In this document: one piece after another, positions 9,926 through 16,893 of the stretch
How positions within the stretch are numbered: the stretch's first letter is position 1
How the letters are laid out: each line of letters starts with the position of its first letter
Assembly: GCA_945957555.1 (NCBI GenBank)
Contig: CAMFLX010000002.1
Coordinates: 62,001-126,000 of the forward strand
Length of the DNA stretch: 64,000 nt
Direction: 5' to 3'
Source: an uncultured Cytophagales bacterium
Lineage (GTDB): Bacteria > Bacteroidota > Bacteroidia > Cytophagales > UBA9547
Made by a program: the position numbers and the translations under genes
The notes under the pieces: generated by a model
Seen by the model: only the letters and a program-made list of their open reading frames with translations
Told to the model about the DNA's origin: nothing
The model's database searches: none

Positions 9926-9955
9926 TTTGAAGATCAAAAAAAATAAATACCTTTG
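9926..9955 (+). promoter_or_regulatory. Promoter of the tRNA leader transcript
   Basis: TTTG at 9926–9929 (-33) and TACCTTTG at 9948–9955 (-7, TAnnTTTG) are 18 bases apart, a near-perfect Bacteroidota promoter. The transcript would begin about 5–7 bases after 9955, at or next to the leader ATG at 9961, so the message may be leaderless. It is the only promoter I can find for the four tRNA genes. Confidence 0.75.
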
Positions 9956-9960
9956 CATTT

Positions 9961-10050
9961 ATGAAAGCACTTGTGGCAAAATATAGTTTTAGTTTTTATT
10001 GCTCGTTAAGCAAACGAACAAGCGAGACTACTATGTTTATCTACAACTAA
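9961..10050 (+). CDS. Putative 29-residue leader peptide of the tRNA operon
   Basis: An ATG-to-TAA frame of 29 codons starts five bases after the -7 element. It begins MKALVAK, and codons 8–14 (9982–10002) encode YSFSFYC. All seven codons are TAT, AGT, TTT or TGC and are read by tRNA-Tyr(GTA), tRNA-Ser(GCT), tRNA-Phe(GAA) and tRNA-Cys(GCA), exactly the four tRNAs encoded downstream. Over the whole frame, 11 of 29 codons are of this class (4 AGY, 3 TTT, 3 TAY, 1 TGC). The composition suggests a sensor of decoding speed rather than a working protein. No homologue is known to me. Expression is inferred from promoter placement. Confidence 0.7.
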   Translation: MKALVAKYSFSFYCSLSKRTSETTMFIYN

Positions 10051-10087
10051 AAATATTAGAGTCAAAAAGTAAACCGCTTGTTACGTT
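10002..10087 (+). promoter_or_regulatory. Alternative RNA pairings: candidate antiterminator of the tRNA operon
   Basis: Three mutually exclusive pairings can be read. 1:2 pairs 10002–10007 (CTCGTT) with 10021–10026 (AGCGAG, one G·U). 2:3 pairs 10013–10024 with 10075–10087, giving 12 base pairs with a single bulged A at 10083; it occupies the 5' arm of the terminator. 3:4 is the terminator 10071–10103. A ribosome held at the YSFSFYC codons would cover region 1 and free region 2 to form 2:3 (readthrough). One reaching the stop at 10048 would cover region 2 and allow 3:4. The pairing is read from sequence; the mechanism is inferred. Confidence 0.65.
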
Positions 10088-10109
10088 CAGTAGCAAGCGG
10101 TTTTTTTTT
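10071..10109 (+). terminator. Intrinsic terminator between leader ORF and tRNA genes (attenuator)
   Basis: A 14-bp stem (10071–10084 with 10090–10103, one T·G pair) has a five-base loop GTTCA, and nine T follow from 10101. Its end is only 14 bases before tRNA-Ser, leaving no room for another promoter. Transcription from 9926 must therefore pass through it to make the tRNAs. Confidence 0.9.
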
Positions 10110-10123
10110 GGCCTTTTGTATTT

Positions 10124-10210
10124 GGAGGATAGGCAAATGTTGGTTTGTTGCGGCATCCTGCTAAGATGTTTCGTGTAACAGCGGCGGCGGTTCGATTCCG
10201 CTGTCCTCCG
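10124..10210 (+). tRNA. tRNA-Ser(GCT)
   Basis: Acceptor GGAGGAT pairs with GTCCTCC (one G·T), followed by discriminator G. The anticodon stem GCATC/GATGT has loop CTGCTAA, anticodon GCT, decoding AGC/AGT. The T arm is GGCGG–TTCGATT–CCGCT. The long variable region (~16 bases) is a type II tRNA feature. No CCA is encoded. Confidence 0.92.
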
Positions 10211-10215
10211 CAAAA

Positions 10216-10288
10216 GGAAGTGTAGCAAAGCTGGTCTATGCGTCGGTCTGAAAAACCGAAGATACAGGTTCGACTCCTGTCACTTCCA
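10216..10288 (+). tRNA. tRNA-Phe(GAA)
   Basis: Acceptor GGAAGTG/CACTTCC, discriminator A. The anticodon stem TCGGT/ACCGA has loop CTGAAAA, anticodon GAA. The T arm is ACAGG–TTCGACT–CCTGT. It starts five bases after tRNA-Ser. A regular cloverleaf of 73 bases. Confidence 0.95.
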
Positions 10289-10301
10289 CTATGAGTTAAT
10301 C

Positions 10302-10372
10302 GTTGGGTATACTCAATGGATGGGAACATGTCTGCAAAACGTGTATAGAGGGTTCGATTCCCTCCCCCATCT
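10302..10372 (+). tRNA. tRNA-Cys(GCA), atypical
   Basis: The 3' two-thirds is a normal tRNA: anticodon stem CATGT/ACGTG, loop CTGCAAA (anticodon GCA), variable TATA, T arm GAGGG–TTCGATT–CCCTC, 3' acceptor strand 10365–10371 and the U discriminator of tRNA-Cys. The 5' part is poor. The strand at the expected place, GTTGGGT (10302–10308), leaves mismatches at pairs 2–71 and 7–66. Position 8 is A rather than U, and the D stem has only three good pairs. GATGGG at 10319–10324 pairs perfectly with CCCATC at 10366–10371, which would give a D-arm-less form. Either a divergent functional tRNA or one in decay. Confidence 0.7.
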
Positions 10373-10380
10373 CTTTATCA

Positions 10381-10466
10381 GGGCAATCGGCTACGACGGT
10401 GGAGTAGCAGCGGACTGTAAATCCGCTACGTAGGAGACGCAGGGGGTTCGAATCCCTCATTGCCCA
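10381..10466 (+). tRNA. tRNA-Tyr(GTA)
   Basis: Acceptor GGGCAAT/ATTGCCC, discriminator A. The anticodon stem GCGGA/TCCGC has loop CTGTAAA, anticodon GTA. A long type II variable arm is present, and the T arm is GGGGG–TTCGAAT–CCCTC. Last gene of the operon. Confidence 0.95.
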
Positions 10467-10473
10467 CATAAAC

Positions 10474-10508
10474 AAAAAGGTCCGCCAGTTTTGCTAGCGG
10501 ACCTTTTT
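10474..10508. terminator. Bidirectional terminator between tRNA operon and recA
   Basis: AAAAAGGTCCGC at 10474–10485 pairs with GCGGACCTTTTT at 10497–10508. A/T runs lie on both sides, so it can end both the tRNA operon (+) and recA (-), which converge here. Confidence 0.9.
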
Positions 10509-10529
10509 ATTCTTATTCATTATGAGACA

Positions 10530-11561
10530 CTATTCCTCAGAAGTGTCTGTAGGAAGTACATCAGGTGTTACTTTTACCTTTTCGCGAATGGTCTTTTCGA
10601 TCTCGTCAAAAAGCTCTGGATTGTCAAGCAATATGCTCTTTACAGAATCACGTCCTTGCCCAAGCTTGTTACCTTTATAAGAGAACCAAGACCCTGATTT
10701 CTGGATGATCTCCAATTCCACACCCAAATCAAGCACCTCTCCTACTTTGGAAATTCCTTGACCGTACATAATATCGAACTCCACTACTTTAAACGGAGGC
10801 GCGACCTTGTTTTTAACCACTTTTACTTTGGTTCTGTTGCCTACAATGTCTTCACCATCTTTGATCTGTCCAATACGACGGATGTCTAAACGTACCGATG
10901 CGTAGAATTTAAGTGCATTACCACCGGTAGTAGTTTCTGGGTTACCAAACATTACGCCGATCTTGTCGCGCAACTGGTTGATAAAGATACAAGCACAACC
11001 AGTTTTATTGATTGCTCCTGTAAGTTTTCTAAGCGCCTGAGACATTAACCTTGCTTGGAGTCCCATCTTACTGTCTCCCATTTCGCCTTCAAGTTCGCCT
11101 TTAGGCACCAAAGCCGCCACAGAGTCAATTACGATGATATCTATAGCGCCAGAGCGAATCAAATGTTCGGCGATTTCAAGTGCTTGCTCGCCATTATCTG
11201 GCTGAGAGATCAACAGATTTTCAGTATCAATGCCCAATTTCTCAGCATATGTTTTGTCAAATGCGTGTTCTGCATCTATAAACGCCGCAATACCACCTTG
11301 CTTCTGGGCCTCTGCAATACAGTGGAGTGTAAGTGTCGTTTTACCAGAAGATTCTGGGCCGTAGATTTCGATAACCCTACCCCGTGGGATTCCGCCAATA
11401 CCCAAAGCAATATCCAAGCCTAGGGAACCTGTAGAAATCGCAGGTACGTCTACCACTTTGTTGTCACTGAGTTTCATTACGGTGCCTTTACCGTATTCCT
11501 TGTCTAATTTATCTATTACAAGCTGGAGTGCCTTAAGTTTTTCAACTTTTTCGTTTGCCAT
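10530..11561 (-). CDS. recA: RecA recombinase
   Basis: The DNA-strand exchange ATPase of homologous recombination and SOS co-protease. Walker [10 protein letters not shown] is at residues 68–76, the DAEHAFD segment near 100, Walker [11 protein letters not shown] near 145, and the L2 loop region [23 protein letters not shown] near 205–225. I start at the internal ATG 11559–11561 ([13 protein letters not shown], 343 residues), which matches the usual RecA start. The open frame extends 19 codons further, to 11618, but that extension is hydrophilic and not family-like. Promoter candidates on the minus strand are a TAACTTTG -7 element at 11639–11646 and a fuller promoter at 11770–11799. I see no convincing LexA box. 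Confidence 0.97.
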   Translation of the reverse strand: MANEKVEKLKALQLVIDKLDKEYGKGTVMKLSDNKVVDVPAISTGSLGLDIALGIGGIPRGRVIEIYGPESSGKTTLTLHCIAEAQKQGGIAAFIDAEHAFDKTYAEKLGIDTENLLISQPDNGEQALEIAEHLIRSGAIDIIVIDSVAALVPKGELEGEMGDSKMGLQARLMSQALRKLTGAINKTGCACIFINQLRDKIGVMFGNPETTTGGNALKFYASVRLDIRRIGQIKDGEDIVGNRTKVKVVKNKVAPPFKVVEFDIMYGQGISKVGEVLDLGVELEIIQKSGSWFSYKGNKLGQGRDSVKSILLDNPELFDEIEKTIREKVKVTPDVLPTDTSEE

Positions 11562-11769
11562 AATCTGTACTTTTATATCGAGTTGATGATCTGCTTTTGA
11601 GTTTTTATCAGCTTTCACGGCTGTGCATTTTAGAGTAACAAAGTTATAAACAAATTCGAAGTCTATAAGGCTTTTTTATTTTTTGTTTTTCGAATTCTTG
11701 AAGCAGCCAATCAAATAAATATCATAGCCCGTATAAACAAGATTTATAGGACATCACAAGCTTGGGTTT

Positions 11770-11799
11770 CAAATATAGGGAGGTAAACCCTCTTTCAAA
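11770..11799 (-). promoter_or_regulatory. Putative minus-strand promoter upstream of recA
   Basis: Read on the minus strand, TTTG (11799–11796), 18 bases, then TATATTTG (11777–11770) fits the Bacteroidota consensus. It would give a ~200-base leader before the recA start. A nearer -7 element without a good -33 lies at 11639–11646. The rest of the 450-base gap (11562–12014) holds no gene. Confidence 0.45.
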
Positions 11800-11911
11800 T
11801 GAGCATACCAATTACCTTGGAATAGTTTCTATAAATACTATAATATTGGTTAACTGGTAAGTATTAAAAATTCAATAGCACAGTCTTTAATTTAGTATTC
11901 TTCTAAAGAAA

Positions 11912-11919
11912 TATATTTG
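11912..11919 (+). promoter_or_regulatory. Putative -7 element for the haem-lipoprotein operon
   Basis: TATATTTG matches TAnnTTTG and lies ~95 bases before the ATG at 12015. Only a weak TTTA stands at the -33 position. Confidence 0.35.
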
Positions 11920-12014
11920 TAATTTTAGGCGTAAATTCTAGATTAACTCTTGCGATATGAATCTCCAAGCCAGTAGTTCAGAATTTATTCAAAATTATTA
12001 AGTTCCTTTATCAC

Positions 12015-12383
12015 ATGATATATAAAAGGCTTTTTTTACCCATAGTCTGTAGTCTACTTTTTGTAGCTATGTGGGGATCATCTTGTAGGCACAAAGCTGT
12101 TATACCAGAAACACAAGTCATTAGTTATAATGACCAAATCGCACCCATCATTACCAGCAACTGCGCGAGTAGTTCCGGCTGTCACGACGCACAGAGCCAT
12201 AGGGCGCTGAGCAGCCACGACAAAGTCATGTCTTACGTAAGTGCTGGCAATGCCCACAGCAGTGAGCTCTATAAGGCAATCACGAGCTTAGGGGCCGATC
12301 AGATGCCTGTAGACAAACCGCTCAATGAAGATCAGATCAAGTTGATCTATGTCTGGATTATGCAAGGCGCACAAAACAATTAA
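12015..12383 (+). CDS. Lipoprotein with a cytochrome c-like core and unusual CX5CH site
   Basis: A 122-residue exported protein: a hydrophobic segment (LFLPIVCSLLFVAMWGSS), then Cys24 as likely lipid anchor. The body resembles the small c-type-like domain that Bacteroidota place in exported lipoproteins: YNDQIAPIITSNCASSSGCH, then MPVDKPLNEDQIKLIYVWIMQGA. The haem-like site is CASSSGCH, five residues between the cysteines instead of two. It may bind haem in a non-standard way or have lost it. First gene of a compact four-gene operon with a CXXCH lipoprotein, DUF5777 and YceI, pointing to periplasmic electron or isoprenoid-type chemistry. Confidence 0.75.
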   Translation: MIYKRLFLPIVCSLLFVAMWGSSCRHKAVIPETQVISYNDQIAPIITSNCASSSGCHDAQSHRALSSHDKVMSYVSAGNAHSSELYKAITSLGADQMPVDKPLNEDQIKLIYVWIMQGAQNN

Positions 12384-12387
12384 TTGT

Positions 12388-12768
12388 ATGCAATTGAAAC
12401 TATTTTACGCTATAGGACTTGCGTCCTTATTGATCCTATTAAACTCTTGTTACTACGACAAGTTTAATGAAATCCATCCATTGGATGGCTACAAAAACCC
12501 TTGCGACAGCACTGCGGATAGTACCTATACGCATAGCATACGCTACATTATGTCGTACAACTGTACCTCATGCCATAACAGTAGTACGGCATCGGGCAAT
12601 ATCACTCTTGATAGCTATGAGGCAGTGGTAGAGCAAACTAAAAACGGCAACCTCATGGGCTGTGTGCAGCACGAAAATGGATATACGGCTATGCCTCTGG
12701 GCGCTAAGATCCCTGATTGTCAAATAGAAAAATTACAACAATGGGTTAATGCAAATTACCCAAAATAG
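12388..12768 (+). CDS. Small c-type cytochrome-like lipoprotein
   Basis: Start chosen at ATG 12388 (MQLKLFYAIGLASLLILLNS), which gives a lipoprotein signal peptide with lipobox LLNSC; the frame also opens upstream inside the previous gene. The 126-residue product has one canonical CXXCH haem site (CTSCHNSS near residue 60) in YIMSYNCTSCHNSS. A later methionine in YTAMPLGAKIPDCQIEKLQQW is a possible distal ligand. The architecture parallels the preceding gene (DQIAP…, …IYVWI) and suggests duplication. It sits four bases after the upstream stop, and its end is followed by DUF5777 after seven bases. Confidence 0.82.
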   Translation: MQLKLFYAIGLASLLILLNSCYYDKFNEIHPLDGYKNPCDSTADSTYTHSIRYIMSYNCTSCHNSSTASGNITLDSYEAVVEQTKNGNLMGCVQHENGYTAMPLGAKIPDCQIEKLQQWVNANYPK

Positions 12769-12775
12769 TATCGAT

Positions 12776-13711
12776 ATGTCTATTCAAAAATATTTACTTT
12801 TCTTTTTCGCCCCTCTGGTTTACACCAACTTATGGGCACAAGACGATCTGCTCAACAGCTTGGAGCAAGAAAGTCCCAAAACTAAATCATACGCTTTTGC
12901 TTCTTTCAAAGGCACAAGGTTGATCAACCTCCATACTATAGAAACATTGGGCAAAGGCTCTTTAGATTTCAGAATCTCTCATAGATTTGGCGATTTTAGT
13001 AGTGGCTTGTACAATTTTTATGGAATCGATGGACCAGCTACCATCAGGATAGGCTTTGACTATTCTGTTACCGATCGATTCACCGTAGGTATTGGCAGGT
13101 CTTCTTACGGTAAAATGTTTGACGGCCTCCTAAAATACAGGATCCTCAGGCAAACCCAAGAAAAAGGCATGCCCGTGAGCGTAACAGGGCTTGTAAGTAT
13201 CAATGCCATTGGCATTAGAGACCCCAACAAAGCCCTAACAGGTGTGGATATGTATGAAAACTTCAGCTCTAGGTTGGCTTATATGTATCAGCTCATGATC
13301 GCAAGGAAATTTAATTCCAAATTAACGCTCCAGATCTCACCCATTTTCATCCACTACAACATGGTCGTCCGTACTAATGACAAGAACGATATGTTTGCCA
13401 TAGCGGGCTCCGGCAGGTATAAAGTGAGTAAGAGTATTTCATTGACAGGCGAGTATACATTAAGAGCCACAAAATATACCGTATTGAAATCAACCTACTA
13501 CAATAGTGCTGGTGTAGGCATAGACATAGAAACAGGCGGACACGTCTTTCAGATGTTTGTAACCAATTCCAGCCCTATCAATGAGGTCCAGTCCATTCCA
13601 TTTACTACCAGTAGCTGGAGCAAAGGACAGGTAAGGCTTGGGTTCAACGTCTCAAGAGTCTTTGGCATAGCCAAACATCGTCACGAATCAAATCAAAATA
13701 AATCATGGTAA
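12776..13711 (+). CDS. DUF5777-family beta-barrel protein
   Basis: Start at ATG 12776 (MSIQKYLLFFFAPLVYTNLW), where residues 1–22 form a signal peptide ending in WA before Q; the earlier in-frame ATG at 12749 lies inside the previous gene. The mature ~290 residues are beta-rich with the DUF5777 pattern: FKGTRLINLHTIETLGKGSL, FRISHRFGDFSSG, IRIGFDYSVTDRFTVGIGRS and a terminal barrel strand QVRLGFNVSRVF. It probably sits in the outer membrane. DUF5777 genes commonly accompany YceI and haem-lipoprotein genes in Bacteroidota, as here. The function is not known. Confidence 0.8.
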   Translation: MSIQKYLLFFFAPLVYTNLWAQDDLLNSLEQESPKTKSYAFASFKGTRLINLHTIETLGKGSLDFRISHRFGDFSSGLYNFYGIDGPATIRIGFDYSVTDRFTVGIGRSSYGKMFDGLLKYRILRQTQEKGMPVSVTGLVSINAIGIRDPNKALTGVDMYENFSSRLAYMYQLMIARKFNSKLTLQISPIFIHYNMVVRTNDKNDMFAIAGSGRYKVSKSISLTGEYTLRATKYTVLKSTYYNSAGVGIDIETGGHVFQMFVTNSSPINEVQSIPFTTSSWSKGQVRLGFNVSRVFGIAKHRHESNQNKSW

Positions 13712-14271
13712 ATATGATACGTTCCCTTTTTCTCATCCTATTGTTCGCTCTGAGTAACACTATTAGTTTTGCGCAAACGAGTACCCAAATCTACAAGACC
13801 GCCAGTGGCAAACTGAGCTTTTTCTCAGAAACACCCCTTGAAAACATCAGCGCTACCTCAAACAGCGTGATCTCGGCCATCAACCCCAGCAATAGAAACG
13901 TTGCAGCTGTGGTCACGATCAGTACCTTTAAGTTTAAGAATGCCCTTATGCAAGAGCATTTCAACGAAAAGTATCTCGAGAGCGATAAATACCCCAAGGC
14001 CACCTTTTCTGGGATCATCAATGAAGCTGTAGACCTCATGACCCCTGGCACCTATCAAGTAAGTGTTACTGGCAAACTGACCATACATGGTGTGGAACAA
14101 AACAGAACGATCAAAGGGACCATTACCATAGACGCCAATATGAAACTGAGCCTAAAGTCTGAATTTGAGGTAAAGCTCGTAGATCATAAAATACAAGTAC
14201 CTGAGCTCGTATTTCAAAAAATAGCCGAAGTCATCACCGTAAAGCTGGAAGGTGAGTACAAATTGCAGTAA
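13705..14271 (+). CDS. YceI-family periplasmic lipid-binding protein
   Basis: A 188-residue lipocalin-like protein with a signal peptide (MIRSLFLILLFALSNTISFA from the second Met). The YceI pattern is clear: GKLSFFSETPLENISATSN, VVTISTFKFKNALMQEHFNE, KYPKATFSGIIN and GKLTIHGVEQNRTIKGTITI. Family members bind isoprenoid or lipid molecules in a barrel. It overlaps the DUF5777 stop by seven bases and closes the operon that begins at 12015. The two haem lipoproteins suggest that it carries a quinone-like or other redox-active lipid, but this is inference. Confidence 0.9.
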   Translation: MVNMIRSLFLILLFALSNTISFAQTSTQIYKTASGKLSFFSETPLENISATSNSVISAINPSNRNVAAVVTISTFKFKNALMQEHFNEKYLESDKYPKATFSGIINEAVDLMTPGTYQVSVTGKLTIHGVEQNRTIKGTITIDANMKLSLKSEFEVKLVDHKIQVPELVFQKIAEVITVKLEGEYKLQ

Positions 14272-14615
14272 GACCAATTCTCACAACTTTAGGCATCCGC
14301 TTGGATTCAAAACCTTGACGCCCGCTTCGCATTACCTTTACATTTGTTACATTAATGCTTAAATTAGCGAGACGCCATAAAAAGTAAGGTCTAGGCGGAC
14401 GTTTTGAACCAGTATGCACTACTTACTCCTCAACGCTTGGACTAGCGGGGTATTACCATAGCTTGTGACTCTTATTAAAAAAGAACCCCATCCTATAAAA
14501 TTCTTCCGGCTTGTGAAGAACACAACCGTAAAGTGAACATGTTATACCTCCTAAAAAGACGAGTGCCATTTTGATTTTCTTGAGTATCAAATATAGGAGA
14601 AACATATTTTAACCT
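14272..14615. other. Intergenic stretch between converging genes, nothing recognised
   Basis: About 340 bases between the YceI gene and the minus-strand accessory module. I see no strong hairpin, tRNA or conserved frame. It marks the edge of the 14.6–20 kb accessory DNA. Confidence 0.4.
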
Positions 14616-15164
14616 CTAACTGACCCAATCAAACTTTTTCGATGCTTTGTCTTTTGTAAGTACGAGAAAGGTCTCTATGTTAAACAACTTAGCATAGGAG
14701 CTGAATTTTGATTTATATTCTGTATTAATGTTTGAAATATAAGAGCTATCTGGATCGGTCCAATTTATGATTGAAAGTAATCTGATCTTTGTTGATGGAG
14801 TAATACTAAAAGGCGAGCATTCTTGAATTTGATTGCTATAGGGCTTTCCAAGTAGTATTGACATAATCATACAAACACTATCAAGTGATTTTTTCCATAG
14901 TTCTTCCAATCTATATTTCGAAATATTAATTTTGATCTGATTTACTTTGTCAATAGGGTAATTAGGATCACTTTCTTCTATCAAAGTATTGTTTTCCCAA
15001 TTTTTTAGTTCAATTATATATAAAGTATCAGACTTTTGTTCATACCAGCATACATCCATTTCTTTAATATGTGATAAACGTTTATGTCCAGCACATTTTT
15101 CAAAACGGAAAAAGTTATTATCAGGGAAATTGAGGGTAATGTTACTTTCTGTTAATTGTGTCAT
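14616..15164 (-). CDS. Small protein with PD-(D/E)XK-like nuclease motif, partner of an ATPase
   Basis: A 182-residue protein of no family I can name. Residues 34–55 read KEMDVCWYEQKS…LYIIELKNW. Asp37, Glu52 and Lys54 have the spacing of the D…ExK core of restriction-endonuclease-fold proteins (strand–turn–strand with ELK). An upstream acidic helix residue is also available. It is encoded one base after the stop of the AAA ATPase gene, so the two are co-translated. Known defence pairs join an SMC-like ATPase with a separate nuclease (Septu, PARIS), and by analogy this could be the effector. The nuclease call is from motif spacing only. Confidence 0.6.
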   Translation of the reverse strand: MTQLTESNITLNFPDNNFFRFEKCAGHKRLSHIKEMDVCWYEQKSDTLYIIELKNWENNTLIEESDPNYPIDKVNQIKINISKYRLEELWKKSLDSVCMIMSILLGKPYSNQIQECSPFSITPSTKIRLLSIINWTDPDSSYISNINTEYKSKFSSYAKLFNIETFLVLTKDKASKKFDWVS

Positions 15165-15165
15165 A

Positions 15166-16239
15166 TTATTTTAGGTCAATATCTATTTCCTCGTCATACA
15201 TTTTTATAGCTTCATCAATTATTGAGTTAGAAGGAAGGATCCCGTCTATTAAATCATGAAAAGAATTGTTTACGGGTTTTCCTATTTCTCTTGTTAGGTT
15301 CCAGCAACTTACATTTATTTGTTCTCTTTTAGAACAATTTGCTAATTGCTTAATAACAAAATAACTATGCGATGCTATAAAAATTTGAACCCCAGCTTTA
15401 CTCATAGCTACTAACATTTCAACCATTTGTCTGATTGCATCTGGATGTAGAGCTGTTTCTGGTTCGTCCATAAACAGTATTGTACCTTTGCCAAGTTGTC
15501 GATTTGTAATAAGTGTGGTTAAAATTCCGATCTTTTTAATCCCTTCTGCGGTTTGTTGCATAGCAAATTGTTGATTACCCTTTTTAAATACAAAAGGTTG
15601 ATCTTTTTGCCCAGTTTGCTCGATTTTTCCTTCAAATAAATCTTCGAGAGACTTGTTGACTTGGCTCAATTCATTGGCAACTCTTCCTTTAGTAGTCTCT
15701 AAATTCAATGCCTTAATTAAATCTAAATATGTGTCATCGAATCCTGTACCGTAGAAATTCTCTCTTATATTTCTTATGTCTGTAAATGCAGTAAGAACTT
15801 CCTTTGCAGGAACAAATAATGCATTTATTGAGTTTGCTGGGATCGCTTCAACATGTTCGATGCAAGTTGAAATAGATTTTTCAGTTCTGTCTCCAAATGA
15901 ATAAAAGATCTGTTGCCTATATTTTCCGTTATTTCCATTTATTACTAAATCGATATCTAATCTTTCTTTACTACCTTTTTGAACAAGGTCGCCTAGTCCG
16001 TTCTTTCTTGGCATAAAAGTATCAAGCAATTTGTCCGAAAGTTCTTTTTTGAATACAACCTCTGATGATTTTGCTTTCAAGCTGTATACTTCTAAGGATT
16101 TAACAGTCGCATAAAGCAGTTTGAGTAAGCCTGTTTTTCCAGTATCATTTTTTCCAATAATTACGTTTATTGCTGGAATATCTTTTAGGCTCAAATCTGA
16201 ATGAGCCATGAAGTTTTTTATTATTATTGAGCTTATCAT
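15166..16239 (-). CDS. SMC/OLD-like AAA ATPase (AAA_15/AAA_21 type)
   Basis: A 357-residue P-loop ATPase. Walker A GKNDTGKT is at residues 29–36, preceded by the typical MISSIIIKNFMAHSDLSLKD start of the RecF/OLD/SMC class. Walker B is ILFMDEPETALHP near 255–267, and the H-switch is FIASHSYFVIKQL near 285. The length is that of a single ATPase with a short insertion and no TOPRIM domain. The effector seems to be the next gene (14616–15164), a nuclease-like protein. An XRE regulator lies 81 bases upstream on the same strand, giving a regulator–ATPase–nuclease cassette. Phage defence is the likeliest role but unproven. Confidence 0.85.
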   Translation of the reverse strand: MISSIIIKNFMAHSDLSLKDIPAINVIIGKNDTGKTGLLKLLYATVKSLEVYSLKAKSSEVVFKKELSDKLLDTFMPRKNGLGDLVQKGSKERLDIDLVINGNNGKYRQQIFYSFGDRTEKSISTCIEHVEAIPANSINALFVPAKEVLTAFTDIRNIRENFYGTGFDDTYLDLIKALNLETTKGRVANELSQVNKSLEDLFEGKIEQTGQKDQPFVFKKGNQQFAMQQTAEGIKKIGILTTLITNRQLGKGTILFMDEPETALHPDAIRQMVEMLVAMSKAGVQIFIASHSYFVIKQLANCSKREQINVSCWNLTREIGKPVNNSFHDLIDGILPSNSIIDEAIKMYDEEIDIDLK

Positions 16240-16320
16240 CTTGAATTCTTTTTTAACCCCAAATTAGTCTTTAATATGGCATTTTCATGTAATTAAGAAA
16301 CTAACTTATCTAATATATTA

Positions 16321-16692
16321 TTACTTCCCCTCCAAGCCCTTAATCTTCTCTTGTAACAAAGCGATCATATCAGCTTGGAGCTTGATTTTGTCTTCGTAAA
16401 GTTGAGTCAGCTTTTCTGACAATCCTGCTTGGATCGTTCCATGATTGAATATGGATGCATGGTCATGCAAAGTGTTATTACTGAATACCAACTTCTCATC
16501 AAAACTTAAAACTTCTTCTGGCTTCATCTCAAAAATACCCGCTAGTTCGAGGAGGCGTTCCATGTTGATCGATACCTCATCGCGCTCTATGCGTTGGTAG
16601 CCTGAGAGGCTCATGTTAAGGCGATCGGCCATGTCTTTAGGGCTGATGTTTTTGAGTTCTCTGATCTTATGAATCTTGTTGCCGATCTTCAT
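16321..16692 (-). CDS. XRE-family helix-turn-helix regulator with coiled-coil tail
   Basis: A 123-residue DNA-binding protein. Residues 2–60 are a lambda-repressor-type HTH: KIGNKIHKIRELKNISPKDM, LNMSLSGYQRIERDEVSINM, LLELAGIFEMKPEEVLSFDE. A variable linker and a coiled coil follow (LTQLYEDKIKLQADMIALLQEKI), probably for dimerisation. Two regulators of the same design, with the shared LYEDKI segment, are at 37699 and 38135. It is upstream of the ATPase/nuclease pair on the same strand and probably controls it. Confidence 0.9.
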   Translation of the reverse strand: MKIGNKIHKIRELKNISPKDMADRLNMSLSGYQRIERDEVSINMERLLELAGIFEMKPEEVLSFDEKLVFSNNTLHDHASIFNHGTIQAGLSEKLTQLYEDKIKLQADMIALLQEKIKGLEGK

Positions 16693-16893
16693 GATGTGTC
16701 TTTTAAAAAAATATAGGCTTTACATGCTGCGCCTGTATACAAACATAGTATTTTTTTGTGAGATTTTACCTGCATAAAAGTTGTAAAAAAGGCATAAAGT
16801 GCCGAGCAGACCTTTTAAAATGGGGCCTTGTGAGGGCCTGAGGGCTTAATTTTGTAGTATAATTCATCATCGCAATTCTTAAATACTACTTTT

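Noticed and set aside
11639-11800. LexA/SOS box upstream of recA
   Set aside because: No clear palindromic operator is visible; only Bacteroidota promoter elements can be supported.
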